Positions 16,985 through 24,775 of a stretch of 64,000 nt of DNA are shown here, in pieces. The notes beneath the pieces were generated by a model. That model made no database searches. It was given only the letters and a program-made list of their open reading frames with translations, and was not told the DNA's origin. Position numbers and translations under genes: made by a program. The stretch is from Streptomyces umbrinus (GTDB lineage Bacteria; Actinomycetota; Actinomycetes; Streptomycetales; Streptomycetaceae): NCBI RefSeq assembly GCF_030817415.1, contig NZ_JAUSZI010000002.1, positions 10,515,501 through 10,579,500 on the forward strand, read 5' to 3'. Within the stretch, counting starts at the first letter, position 1. Each line of letters begins with the position of its first letter.

Positions 16985-17658
16985 GGCAGCCGCCAGTCCA
17001 CGGGGGCGCCGCCCTGGCGGGCCAGCAGGTCGTTGGCCCGGCTGAACGGACGCGAACCGAAGAAGCCGCGGTCCGCCGACATCGGTGACGGATGCGACGA
17101 CTCCACCGACGGCAGATCGCCCAGCAGCGGCCGGAGATTGCGGGCGTCGCGCCCCCACAGGATCGACACCAGCGGACGTCCGCGCGCGGCCAGTGCCCGT
17201 ATCGCCTGCTCGGTGACCTCTTCCCAGCCCTTGCCGCGGTGGGCGGCCGGCTTGCGCGGGGTCGTGGTCAGCGCCTTGTTGAGCAACAGCACGCCCTGCT
17301 GGGTCCAGGGAGTCAGGTCGCCGTTCGTCGGCGGGGGCAGGCCCAGGTCGGTGGTCAGCTCCCGGTAGATGTTGATGAGGCTGCCGGGCAGCGGACGCAC
17401 CTCGGGTGCGACCGAGAACGACAGCCCCACCGCGTGTCCCGGGGTCGGATAGGGGTCCTGGCCGACGATGAGGACCCGGACGTCGTCGAAGGGTTGCTGG
17501 AAGGCGCGGAGCACGTTCGGGCCCGCCGGTAGATAGGTGCGTCCCGCGGCGATCTCCGCGCGCAGGAAGTCCCCCATCTCGGCGATCCGTCCGGCCACGG
17601 GTTCGAGGGCTTTCGCCCAGCCCTGTTCGACGATTTCATGCAACGGTCGTGGTGCCAC
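16981..17658 (-). CDS. ung: Uracil-DNA glycosylase
   Basis: A 225-residue family 1 enzyme that removes uracil from DNA in base-excision repair. The catalytic water-activating loop is [18 protein letters not shown] (Asp near residue 68). LLLNKALTT and the [18 protein letters not shown] leucine/His loop are intact. The length is normal. The start is GTG at 17658. The downstream kinase gene overlaps its stop codon. Confidence 0.97.
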   Translation of the reverse strand: MAPRPLHEIVEQGWAKALEPVAGRIAEMGDFLRAEIAAGRTYLPAGPNVLRAFQQPFDDVRVLIVGQDPYPTPGHAVGLSFSVAPEVRPLPGSLINIYRELTTDLGLPPPTNGDLTPWTQQGVLLLNKALTTTPRKPAAHRGKGWEEVTEQAIRALAARGRPLVSILWGRDARNLRPLLGDLPSVESSHPSPMSADRGFFGSRPFSRANDLLARQGGAPVDWRLP

Positions 17659-17790
17659 GGCGTCACCCTACTGCCGTACGCGCATGGTCGATCAACCGGT
17701 GGTCGCCGCACGGCCCGGGGTGGTATGTGCGGTGACAGCGGCGGGTGTTGGGGCCCCGGAGGGTGGCGGGGGCCAGCCCGGTCCCGGGGC

Positions 17791-18876
17791 TCAATCGATC
17801 ACCGCGGCCCGTACGCAGAGGACGTCCGGCAGATGGGACGCCAGCTGCTGCCAGCTGTCCCCGTCGTCCGCCGACGCGAACACCTCGCCGTTGCGATTGC
17901 CGAAGTACACGCCCGCCGGGTCCGCGTCGTCCGTGCACATGGCGTCGCGCAGCACCGTGCCGTAGTGATCCTCCTGCGGCAGCCCCGCCGAGAGCGGCTC
18001 CCAGCTCCTTCCCGCGTCCGCCGTGCGGAAGACACGGCATCGGTGCTCGGCGGGAACCCGGTCCGAGTCGGCGTTGATGGGAAAGACGTAGGCGGTGTCA
18101 CCGCGATGCGGATGTGCCGCCGCGGCGAAGCCGAACGTGGACGGCAGGCCCTCGCCGATGTCCGTCCACTGCGCCCCGGCGTCGTCGCTGCGGTAGACGC
18201 CCCAGTGGTTCTGCAGATACAGGCGGTCAGGGGTCGTCGGGTCCTGCGCGATCTTGTGCACGCACTGGCCGAACTCCGGGTTCGGATCCGGCAGGAACAC
18301 CGCCTCGACACCGGAGTTGGACGGCTCCCAGCTCTCCCCGCCGTCCTTCGTGCGGAAGACGCCGGCCGTGGAGACGGCGACCGTCACCGCTCGCGGGTCG
18401 CGCGCGTCCGTGAGGACGGTGTGCAGGCCCTCTCCGCCGCCGCCGGGCACCCACTTCGAGCGGGTGGGGTGCTCCCAGAGGGGACGGACGAGCTCGAAGG
18501 ACTCGCCGCGGTCCGTCGAGCGGTACAGCGCCGCCGGTTCCGTGCCCGCGTACACCACGTCCGGCTCGGCCGCCGCCGGGTGCAGCTGCCACACGCGCTC
18601 CAGCGAAGCGCCCGTGTCCTGGGGGAACTTGACGGCGGCCTTGGCCGGCTCCGTCCAGGTGCGGCCCAGGTCGTCGGAGTGGAACACGGACGGGCCCCAG
18701 TGCGCGCTGTCGCCGCCGACGAGGAGCCGCGGCACGTCACCACGGGTGTCGATCGCGACCGAATAGACCGCCTGGGCATTGAAATACGGACTGTCGTCGA
18801 ACTCCCAGGCACCGCCGCGCCGCCGCCCGATGAACAGTCCCTTGCGTGTGCCTACCGTGAGCAGTACCTCGGCCAT
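17791..18876 (-). CDS. BNR/Asp-box repeat (exo-alpha-sialidase-like) beta-propeller protein
   Basis: A 361-residue protein with several Asp-box repeats: SDDLGRTW, STDRGESF, TKDGGESW, SDDAGAQW, TADAGRSW and SADDGDSW. They form a six- or seven-bladed propeller like those of sialidases and WD40/BNR proteins. No signal peptide or sialidase arginine triad is evident, so a binding or photosynthesis-stability-factor-like role is as likely as catalysis. The ATG at 18876 has GGAGG 9 bases upstream and is preferred over an in-frame start further out. Confidence 0.87.
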   Translation of the reverse strand: MAEVLLTVGTRKGLFIGRRRGGAWEFDDSPYFNAQAVYSVAIDTRGDVPRLLVGGDSAHWGPSVFHSDDLGRTWTEPAKAAVKFPQDTGASLERVWQLHPAAAEPDVVYAGTEPAALYRSTDRGESFELVRPLWEHPTRSKWVPGGGGEGLHTVLTDARDPRAVTVAVSTAGVFRTKDGGESWEPSNSGVEAVFLPDPNPEFGQCVHKIAQDPTTPDRLYLQNHWGVYRSDDAGAQWTDIGEGLPSTFGFAAAAHPHRGDTAYVFPINADSDRVPAEHRCRVFRTADAGRSWEPLSAGLPQEDHYGTVLRDAMCTDDADPAGVYFGNRNGEVFASADDGDSWQQLASHLPDVLCVRAAVID

Positions 18877-19078
18877 GCCGGCCACCTCCGGACGTCGGTG
18901 TCTCAGATATCGGCCAGTCTGCACCCCGGCACTGACAGTCACCCCCGGACGCGACATTCGTGCAGGTCAGAACGTTTCTTCGGTGGCGCCGACGATGTGG
19001 GGTACGTCTCCTGAGCAACAGGGCGGTGGCGTTCGTATGGGAGGGCGTCGGTGTGCTGGTGATGAGGGAGGGCCCGCG

Positions 19079-19651
19079 ATGGCGGCGTTACGAGGTCCGA
19101 GGGCGTTGCTGTGGCGTTGGTGGCCCAATCCGCTGCGACGCCGCAGCGACAGGCTGGAGGCCTGGGCCGTGCTCGCCACCTGGCTGCTCGTCCTGCTCGC
19201 CGGGATGATCGCGGGACTGGCGGCCGCTCAGTCGGTCGAGCGCACCCTCGCCAGGGAGCGCGTCGAGTGGCGGCCCGTACCCGCACTGCTCACCGAGCGA
19301 GCGCCCGGCACCAGGGAAGCCGGTGTGGAGCGGGTGTGGGCGAAGGTCCGCTGGACCGCGCCCGACGGTACGGCCCACGAGGGCCAGACCCGGGTCGACC
19401 CCGGCAGCACGGCCGGCACCCCGGTCACCGTCTGGACCGACCCCGACGGCCTCCTCGTCACCAGGCCCGCGACGGAGGCCCAGGCCGCTCTGCGGGCGGC
19501 GATGATCGGCATTCTGATCGGAGTGAGTGCCGCGGCCGTGCCCTTCGCCGGCGGGCGGGTGGTCCGCGGCCGTCTGGAACGGCGGCGGATGGACGAGTGG
19601 GACACGGAGTGGGAGCGGGTCGGTCCCCAGTGGGGCTGGAAGACCGGCTGA
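19079..19651 (+). CDS. Two-TM membrane protein, Rv1733c-like
   Basis: A 190-residue protein that starts MAALRGPRALLWRWWPNPLRRR. A first membrane helix follows (about 29-51, AVLATWLLVLLAGMIAGLAA), then an external domain of about 90 residues with a TAPDGTAHEGQTRVDPGSTA segment, then a second helix (AAMIGILIGVSAAAVPFAGG) and a basic tail. This layout matches the actinobacterial Rv1733c family of unknown function. The ATG at 19079 follows GGGAGG. Confidence 0.78.
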   Translation: MAALRGPRALLWRWWPNPLRRRSDRLEAWAVLATWLLVLLAGMIAGLAAAQSVERTLARERVEWRPVPALLTERAPGTREAGVERVWAKVRWTAPDGTAHEGQTRVDPGSTAGTPVTVWTDPDGLLVTRPATEAQAALRAAMIGILIGVSAAAVPFAGGRVVRGRLERRRMDEWDTEWERVGPQWGWKTG

Positions 19652-19701
19652 GGGGGCGGACCGCGGTGGCGTGAACACCGCGGCCGCCCGCGGCATGTTG
19701 T

Positions 19702-20760
19702 GTGCCCCGTGAAACAATCCGCACGTTCACGGAGCGGCTCACGGAGGCGGAGGCAGCGGCGGCGATGCGTTCGGACCAGCCGGAGAGAGCCGGGACGACG
19801 GGTTCGCACCATCCGGAGGGAGCCGCAGAGGCGACGCATTCGGAGGATCCAGACCAGGACCCCGAGAAGGGCGCGCTGGACGAGGCGGCGAGGGTCTTCG
19901 TCGGCGTGCGGCGGCAGCTCTTCGGCATCGCCTACCGCATGCTCGGCAGCGCTGCGGAGGCCGAGGACGTGGTCCAGGAGGCCTGGCTGCGCTGGCAGTC
20001 GACGGACCGCACGGTCGTCCTGGACCCGCCCGCCTATCTCGCCACCGTGACGACCCGTCTGGCGATCAACGTCGCCCAGTCCGCACGCGTGCGCCGCGAG
20101 ACGTACGTCGGCCCGTGGCTTCCCGAACCCGTGGACACCAGCCTCGACCCGCAGGTGGGGGCCGAACGGGGCGAGGCGGTGGAGCTCGCGGTGCTCCTGA
20201 TCCTGGAGAAACTGACGCCGACGGAACGGGCGGCCTACGTCCTCCGCGAGGCGTTCGACTACCCGTACGAGCAGATCGCGGCCATCCTCGAAACGGGGCA
20301 GGCCAACGCCCGTCAGCTGGTCAGCCGGGCGCGCCGACACCTGGCCGCCGAGCGGCGGGAGCCGGTGGACGCGGGCGAGCACCGGCGGCTGCTCGAAGCC
20401 TTCCTGGCGGCGGCGCGGACGGGTGACCTCGCGGTACTCGAAGAGCTGCTCGCCGAGGACGTCGTCAGCTACTCGGACGGCGGGGGAGTGCGTGGCGCGT
20501 CGAGGATCCCGGTGCTCGGCAGTGCCCGCGTCGCCAAATACCTGGCGGCCTTCGCGCCGAGGTTCTGGCCCGGCGCCGAGGTCGAGTGGGCCGAGGCGAA
20601 CGGCCGCCCGGCCGTGCTCGTCTCCCACGAGGGCCGAGCCGTCGCCCTGCTCGCCGTCGACGCCTCCGCGCAGGGCATCGAGCGGATCATGTGGGTGATG
20701 AACCCCGCCAAGCTCGACCCGTACGTCCGGTCGCTGTCGGGTCCTCGCAGCACTTCGTAG
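19702..20760 (+). CDS. ECF41-family RNA polymerase sigma factor
   Basis: Sigma-2 (about 60-135; FGIAYRMLGSAAEAEDVVQEAWLRW) and sigma-4 (about 150-215; LTPTERAAYVLREAFDYPYEQIA) domains are followed by a SnoaL-like C-terminal extension of about 130 residues ending at NPAKL. These features define ECF41, a group with no classical anti-sigma factor, in which the C-terminal extension modulates activity. The long polar N-terminus may be partly untranslated. An ATG at 19765 behind GGAGG-rich sequence is an alternative to the GTG at 19702. The next gene is the expected COE-type partner behind an ECF41-like promoter. Confidence 0.92.
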   Translation: MPRETIRTFTERLTEAEAAAAMRSDQPERAGTTGSHHPEGAAEATHSEDPDQDPEKGALDEAARVFVGVRRQLFGIAYRMLGSAAEAEDVVQEAWLRWQSTDRTVVLDPPAYLATVTTRLAINVAQSARVRRETYVGPWLPEPVDTSLDPQVGAERGEAVELAVLLILEKLTPTERAAYVLREAFDYPYEQIAAILETGQANARQLVSRARRHLAAERREPVDAGEHRRLLEAFLAAARTGDLAVLEELLAEDVVSYSDGGGVRGASRIPVLGSARVAKYLAAFAPRFWPGAEVEWAEANGRPAVLVSHEGRAVALLAVDASAQGIERIMWVMNPAKLDPYVRSLSGPRSTS

Positions 20761-20811
20761 CAGGCGGGCGCCGGGAGGAGAGCCGGGCGGCGCCAGGAAG
20801 AGGACCGCGGC

Positions 20812-20838
20812 TGTCACAAACCCGGACCCTGTCCGGTC
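20812..20838 (+). promoter_or_regulatory. ECF41-type promoter upstream of the COE partner gene
   Basis: TGTCACA (20812-20818), a 16-base spacer, GGTC (20835-20838). The published ECF41 target consensus is TGTCACA, about 16 bases, CGTC. The -35 element is identical and the -10 differs at one base. It lies 51 bases upstream of the COE-type gene and downstream of the sigma gene, as in characterised ECF41 loci. Confidence 0.75.
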
Positions 20839-20889
20839 CACATGGTCAGCAGGTCCGATTCCGTCGGACGAAACCGGAAGGTTTGCACC

Positions 20890-21636
20890 ATGAAGATCGT
20901 AGTCATCGGCGGCACTGGGCTCATCGGGTCGAAGTTGGTGGAGAGGCTCAGGGCGGACGGCCACGAGGTCCTGCCCGCCTCGCCGAACACCGGCGTCAAC
21001 AGCATCACGGGCGAGGGCCTGGACGACGCGCTCAAGGGCGCCTCGGTCGTCGTCGACGTGTCCAACTCGCCCTCCTTCGAGGACAGCGCGGTGCTGGAGT
21101 TCTTCCGCACGTCCACAGGCAACCTCGTCGCGGCCGAGTCCGCGGCGGGCGTGGGACACCACGTGGCCCTGTCGGTCGTGGGGAGCGAACAGCTGCCCGA
21201 CTCGGGCTACCTGCGCGCCAAGGTCGCCCAGGAGGAGCTGATCAAGGGCTCCGGGATCCCGTACACCATCGTCCGCGCCACCCAGTTCTTCGAGTTCGTG
21301 AAGGGCATCGCTGCAGGATCCACCGAGGGCGACACGGTCCGGCTGCCCTCCTCGCTCCTCCAGCCGCTCGCGTCCGACGACGTGGTCGCGGCGGTCGCCC
21401 GGGCCGCCGAGGCGGCTCCGCTGAACGGCACCACCGAGGTGGCGGGCCCCGAGGAGCTCCACCTCGACGAGTTCGTCCGCACGGGCCTGGCGGCCGAGAA
21501 GGACCCGCGCGAGGTCGTCACCGACGAGTCCGTGGGCTACTTCGGCGCGCACCCCCAGGGGCGCGAGCTGCTGCCCGGCCCCGACGCCCACGTCGCCGGG
21601 ACGAGCTTCACGGAATGGCTCGGCCGCCAGAAGTAG
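20890..21636 (+). CDS. NmrA-like atypical SDR, ECF41-linked COE partner
   Basis: A 248-residue NAD(P)-binding protein starting MKIVVIGGTGLIGSKLVERL (a G-x-x-G-x-x-G motif). It lacks the classical Y-x-x-x-K pair and has the NmrA-like segment YTIVRATQFFEFVKGIA. ECF41 sigma genes are typically paired with a carboxymuconolactone decarboxylase, oxidoreductase or epimerase (COE). This protein fits the oxidoreductase/epimerase class and is probably the sigma factor's main target. The ATG at 20890 follows GGAAGG. Confidence 0.9.
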   Translation: MKIVVIGGTGLIGSKLVERLRADGHEVLPASPNTGVNSITGEGLDDALKGASVVVDVSNSPSFEDSAVLEFFRTSTGNLVAAESAAGVGHHVALSVVGSEQLPDSGYLRAKVAQEELIKGSGIPYTIVRATQFFEFVKGIAAGSTEGDTVRLPSSLLQPLASDDVVAAVARAAEAAPLNGTTEVAGPEELHLDEFVRTGLAAEKDPREVVTDESVGYFGAHPQGRELLPGPDAHVAGTSFTEWLGRQK

Positions 21637-21675
21637 GCCGCGTAAGCAAGCAGGCCGCGTCAGAGGCAGGTCCCG

Positions 21676-22755
21676 TCAGACGGAACGGTGGTACTGGTCC
21701 GGCACGTGCACATCGCCCCCGAGTTCGCGGGCCGCGTGCCGGGCCCACGACGGGTTGCGCAGCAGTTCCCGGCCGAGCAGAACGGCGTCCGCCTCACCGT
21801 TGGCGACGATCTTCTCGGCCTGCTCGACATCGGTGATGAGACCGACGGCCGCGACGGCCATCGACGTCTCGCCCTTCACGCGCGCGGCGAAAGGCACCTG
21901 GTAGCCCGGCCCGACGGGGATGCGTACGCCGGACGCGTTGCCGCCCGTGGAGACGTCGAGCAGGTCCACGCCGTGGGCGGTCAGTTCGGCGGCGAAGCGG
22001 ACCGTGTCGTCGGCCGTCCAGCCGTTCTCCTCCAGCCAGTCGGTGGCCGAGACGCGGAAGAACAGCGGCTTGTCGTCCGGCCACACCTCGCGCACGGCGT
22101 CCACGACTTCGAGGGCGAAGCGCACGCGGTTCTCGTACGAGCCGCCGTACGCGTCGGTGCGCCGGTTGGAGTGCGGGGAGAGGAACTCGCCGACCAGGTA
22201 GCCGTGCGCGCCGTGGATCTCGGCGACCTCGAAGCCGGCGTCCAGCGCCCGCCGCGCGGCGTCGGCGAACTGGCCGACGATCTCCTTGATCCCGTCCACC
22301 GTCAGCTCGGTCGGCACGGGGTGGTTCTCGTCGAAGGCCACCGGGCTCGGTCCGAGCGGCTGCCAGCCGTACGCGTCCGGGCCCACGGGCGCGCCGCCCT
22401 TCCAGGGGCGGTCTGTCGAGGCCTTGCGGCCGCCGTGCCCGAGCTGGATCGCGGGAACCGTGCCCTGGGACACCAGGAACCGCGTGATCCGCCGGAACGC
22501 CTCGACCTGGGTGTCGTTCCAGATGCCCAGGTCGTACGGCGAGATCCGCCCCTCGGGGCTGACCGCGGTGGCCTCGACGATGATCAGGCCCGTCCCGCCG
22601 GCGGCCCGCGCCGCGTAGTGCGCGAAGTGCCAGTCGTTCGGGGCGCCCGTCTCCGGGCCCTCCGGCGCGGCCGAGTACTGGCACATCGGCGGCATCCAGA
22701 CCCGGTTCGGGACGGTCAGATCGCGCACGGTGTAGGGCTCGAAGAGCGCGCTCAC
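21676..22755 (-). CDS. NADH:flavin oxidoreductase, Old Yellow Enzyme (YqjM-like)
   Basis: A 359-residue FMN-dependent ene-reductase. NRVWMPPMCQYSA carries the cysteine typical of the YqjM subclass, which tunes FMN. QLGHGGRKAS and EIHGAHGYLVGEFLSPHSNRRTD carry the catalytic histidines, and LLGRELLRNPSW lies near the C-terminus. It reduces activated C=C bonds, often of electrophilic toxins. The start is GTG at 22755 with GGAG 6 bases upstream. A longer frame to 22806 would run through one of the two shared operators. Confidence 0.94.
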   Translation of the reverse strand: MSALFEPYTVRDLTVPNRVWMPPMCQYSAAPEGPETGAPNDWHFAHYAARAAGGTGLIIVEATAVSPEGRISPYDLGIWNDTQVEAFRRITRFLVSQGTVPAIQLGHGGRKASTDRPWKGGAPVGPDAYGWQPLGPSPVAFDENHPVPTELTVDGIKEIVGQFADAARRALDAGFEVAEIHGAHGYLVGEFLSPHSNRRTDAYGGSYENRVRFALEVVDAVREVWPDDKPLFFRVSATDWLEENGWTADDTVRFAAELTAHGVDLLDVSTGGNASGVRIPVGPGYQVPFAARVKGETSMAVAAVGLITDVEQAEKIVANGEADAVLLGRELLRNPSWARHAARELGGDVHVPDQYHRSV

Positions 22756-22794
22756 GGCGGACTCCAATTCGTGACGGGGCCGGGTTACGACTCG

Positions 22795-22810
22795 TACGAT
22801 AGGCATCGTA
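22795..22810. promoter_or_regulatory. Operator copy 1 between the OYE and ArsR genes
   Basis: TACGATAGGCATCGTA is a palindrome with 6-bp arms. With copy 2 it defines TACGA, six bases, TCGTA. It lies 40 bases upstream of the OYE start. Confidence 0.65.
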
Positions 22811-22828
22811 GTACGGCGGATGTCAAAC

Positions 22829-22844
22829 TACGAGACCTCTCGTA
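22829..22844. promoter_or_regulatory. Operator copy 2 between the OYE and ArsR genes
   Basis: TACGAGACCTCTCGTA has perfect 7-bp arms around CC. Its centre is 34 bp from that of copy 1. The adjacent ArsR-type protein is the likely ligand-responsive repressor of both divergent genes. Confidence 0.68.
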
Positions 22845-22856
22845 CAATGAGGTTCT

Positions 22857-22884
22857 CCGGAGATCTCGGACCTCAGATCTCCGG
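22857..22884 (+). repeat. Perfect hairpin in the arsR-type leader
   Basis: CCGGAGATCT and AGATCTCCGG, perfect 10-bp arms around 8 bases, lie 21 bases upstream of the GTG at 22906. It differs from the TACGA operators, so it may act at the RNA level or be a second protein site. Confidence 0.5.
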
Positions 22885-22905
22885 CCCCGACGGACTGGAG
22901 CCGCC

Positions 22906-23265
22906 GTGACGACCGCCGCCCCCACCAGCAGCAGCCGCGACCTTCCGCACCCCGGGCGCGCGGAGATCCGGCTGGAGGCCGTGCTGCACGCTCTCTCCGA
23001 TCCGATGCGGCTGTCGGTCGTGCGAGAGCTCGCCGCCGACGGCGACGATCTCTCCTGTTCGCACTTCGACCTGCCCGTCACCAAGTCCACGACCACGCAC
23101 CACTTCCGGGTGCTGCGCGAGGCGGGCGTGATCCGGCAGATCTACCGGGGCACCGCCAAGATGAACGGGCTGCGGCGGGACGACCTAGACGACCTCTTCC
23201 CGGGGCTTCTCGACAGTGTCCTCGCCGCCGCCGCTCGCCAGGCCGTCCGCCTCGGGAGCGGCTGA
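22906..23265 (+). CDS. ArsR-family winged-helix regulator
   Basis: A 119-residue repressor with RLEAVLHALSDPMRLSVVRE, SCSHFDLPVTKSTTTHHFRV and LREAGVIRQIYRGTAKMNGL, typical of ArsR/SmtB winged helices. A single Cys (SCSH) is not enough for the classical metal site, so an organic or redox signal is as likely as a metal. The GTG at 22906 follows GGAG. Its last 81 bases overlap the 3' end of the convergent permease gene, with both reading frames intact. Confidence 0.9.
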   Translation: MTTAAPTSSSRDLPHPGRAEIRLEAVLHALSDPMRLSVVRELAADGDDLSCSHFDLPVTKSTTTHHFRVLREAGVIRQIYRGTAKMNGLRRDDLDDLFPGLLDSVLAAAARQAVRLGSG

Positions 23266-24588
23266 ACCGCCCTTCGAGGGAAGGTGGTTGAAGAGCAGGT
23301 TCAGCACGATCGCGGTGAGACAGCCCGCGCTGATACCGCTGTTCATCACCGTCTGGAACCAGTCGGGGAACTTCGCGTACACCGTCGGCACTCCGACCGG
23401 CAGCATCCCGACGGCGACCGAAACGGCCACCACCGTCAGGTTGTTGTTGCCCTTGAAGTCGACCTGGGCCAGCGTCCGCAGCCCGCTCGCGGCGACCGTG
23501 CCGAACATGACCAGGCCCGCGCCGCCGAGCACCGGAGCAGGTATGGCCGCGACCACCGCGCCCAGCTTGGGCAGCAGGCCGAGCAGGACGAGGATGCCGC
23601 CGGCGGTGGCGACCACCCAGCGGCTGCGGACCCGTGTCATGCCGACGAGACCGACGTTCTGCGCGTACGCCGTGTACGGGAACGTGTTGAAGACACCGCC
23701 GAGGACCGTCGACAGGCCGTCCGCGCGCAGGCCGTCGGCGAGCGAGCGGGGCTCGATCTTCCGGTCGGTCATCTCGCCGACCGCGATGAAGTCACCGGTC
23801 GTCTCCGTCATCGTCACCAGCGCCACGACCAGCATCGAAGCGATCGCCGACGCCTCGAACGTGGGGGCGCCGAAGTGGAACGGCGTGCTGATGCCGAGCC
23901 AGTCCGCGTTCCCGACCCCGTCGAAGTCCGTGAAGCCGAACGGCACGGCGACCGCGAGCCCCACCGCGATGCCGAGTAGCACCGCGATCCGGCTCAGGAA
24001 GACCGGCGCGAACCGCTGCACGGCGAGCACGACCGCCAGGACGAAGGCCGCGAGCGCGAGGTTCTTCGGTTCGCCGAAGTCAGGTGAACCCACCCCGCCT
24101 GCCGCCCAGTTGCCCGCCACCGGCAGCAGCGAGAGCCCGATGATCAGGATCACCGTGCCCGTGACGAGCGGCGGGAAGAACCGCAGCAGCTTCCCGAAGA
24201 CCGGCGCCAGCAGGATGATCGCCAGCCCGGCGACGATCACCGACCCGTAGATCGCGGGCAGTCCGCCGCCGCCCGTACCGATCAGCACCATCGGCGACAC
24301 GGCCGCGAAGGTGCAGCCCTGCATGATCGGCAGCCGCACGCCGAAGCGCCAGAAGCCGACGCACTGGATGAGCGTCGCGATGCCGCACAGCAGCAGGTCG
24401 GCCGTGATCAGGTACGCCATGTCCGCCGGCGACAGCTTCATCGCGCTGCCGACGATCAGCGGGACCGCGACCGCGCCCGCGTACATGGCGAGGACGTGCT
24501 GCAGGCCGAAGGCGGCGAGGTGGCGGACAGGTGGGACCTCGTCCACGGGGTGCACTTGACGTGCGGGGGTGGGGGTTGGGGTTGCCAT
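23185..24588 (-). CDS. NCS2-family nucleobase (xanthine/uracil) permease
   Basis: A 467-residue transporter of about 14 membrane helices. Conserved stretches include GLQHVLAMYAGAVAVPLIVG, MQGCTFAAVSPM, a central ETTGDFIAVGEM with the acidic substrate residue, and QNVGLVGMTRVRSRWV, the NCS2 signature. It imports a purine or pyrimidine base with a cation. The ATG at 24588 has GGAG close upstream. No purine-binding riboswitch is apparent. The C-terminal tail is polar and overlaps the convergent ArsR gene. Confidence 0.94.
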   Translation of the reverse strand: MATPTPTPARQVHPVDEVPPVRHLAAFGLQHVLAMYAGAVAVPLIVGSAMKLSPADMAYLITADLLLCGIATLIQCVGFWRFGVRLPIMQGCTFAAVSPMVLIGTGGGGLPAIYGSVIVAGLAIILLAPVFGKLLRFFPPLVTGTVILIIGLSLLPVAGNWAAGGVGSPDFGEPKNLALAAFVLAVVLAVQRFAPVFLSRIAVLLGIAVGLAVAVPFGFTDFDGVGNADWLGISTPFHFGAPTFEASAIASMLVVALVTMTETTGDFIAVGEMTDRKIEPRSLADGLRADGLSTVLGGVFNTFPYTAYAQNVGLVGMTRVRSRWVVATAGGILVLLGLLPKLGAVVAAIPAPVLGGAGLVMFGTVAASGLRTLAQVDFKGNNNLTVVAVSVAVGMLPVGVPTVYAKFPDWFQTVMNSGISAGCLTAIVLNLLFNHLPSKGGSAAPEADGLASGGGEDTVEKPREEVV

Positions 24589-24714
24589 GGGCACTCCAGG
24601 AGCGGCGGGGAGGTGGGGACTGCCTGAGACCGTATGCGGATTACACAGTTTGTTGATTTCCGGTCTGTTGCGGCAGGTGTCATGCCCCGAGAGGTGCGTG
24701 GCTATCCGCGGGCT

Positions 24715-24775
24715 GGATGTGGCTGGTCGCGCAGTTCCCCGAGCCCCTTAAGGGGCGTCTGTTGCGCGGGCTGCT
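24715..24775. repeat. REP-like element covering the 3' end of the second reductase gene
   Basis: On the minus strand the order is GCCCCTTAAGGGGC (14-bp perfect palindrome, 24743-24756), then TCGGGGAACTGCGCGACCAG and CCACA. This is the same hairpin plus GGAACTGCGCG tail as at 10191-10375 and 61341-61400. The TAA at the centre of the palindrome is the stop codon of the reductase gene. Confidence 0.72.

Noticed and set aside
22755..22806. A longer N-terminus for the Old Yellow Enzyme, from 22806
   Set aside because: It would put an operator palindrome inside coding sequence and has no ribosome site. GTG 22755 has GGAG at ideal spacing.
24589..24714. Purine riboswitch upstream of the NCS2 permease
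   Set aside because: The leader is short, GC-rich and lacks the three-way-junction purine aptamer pattern.
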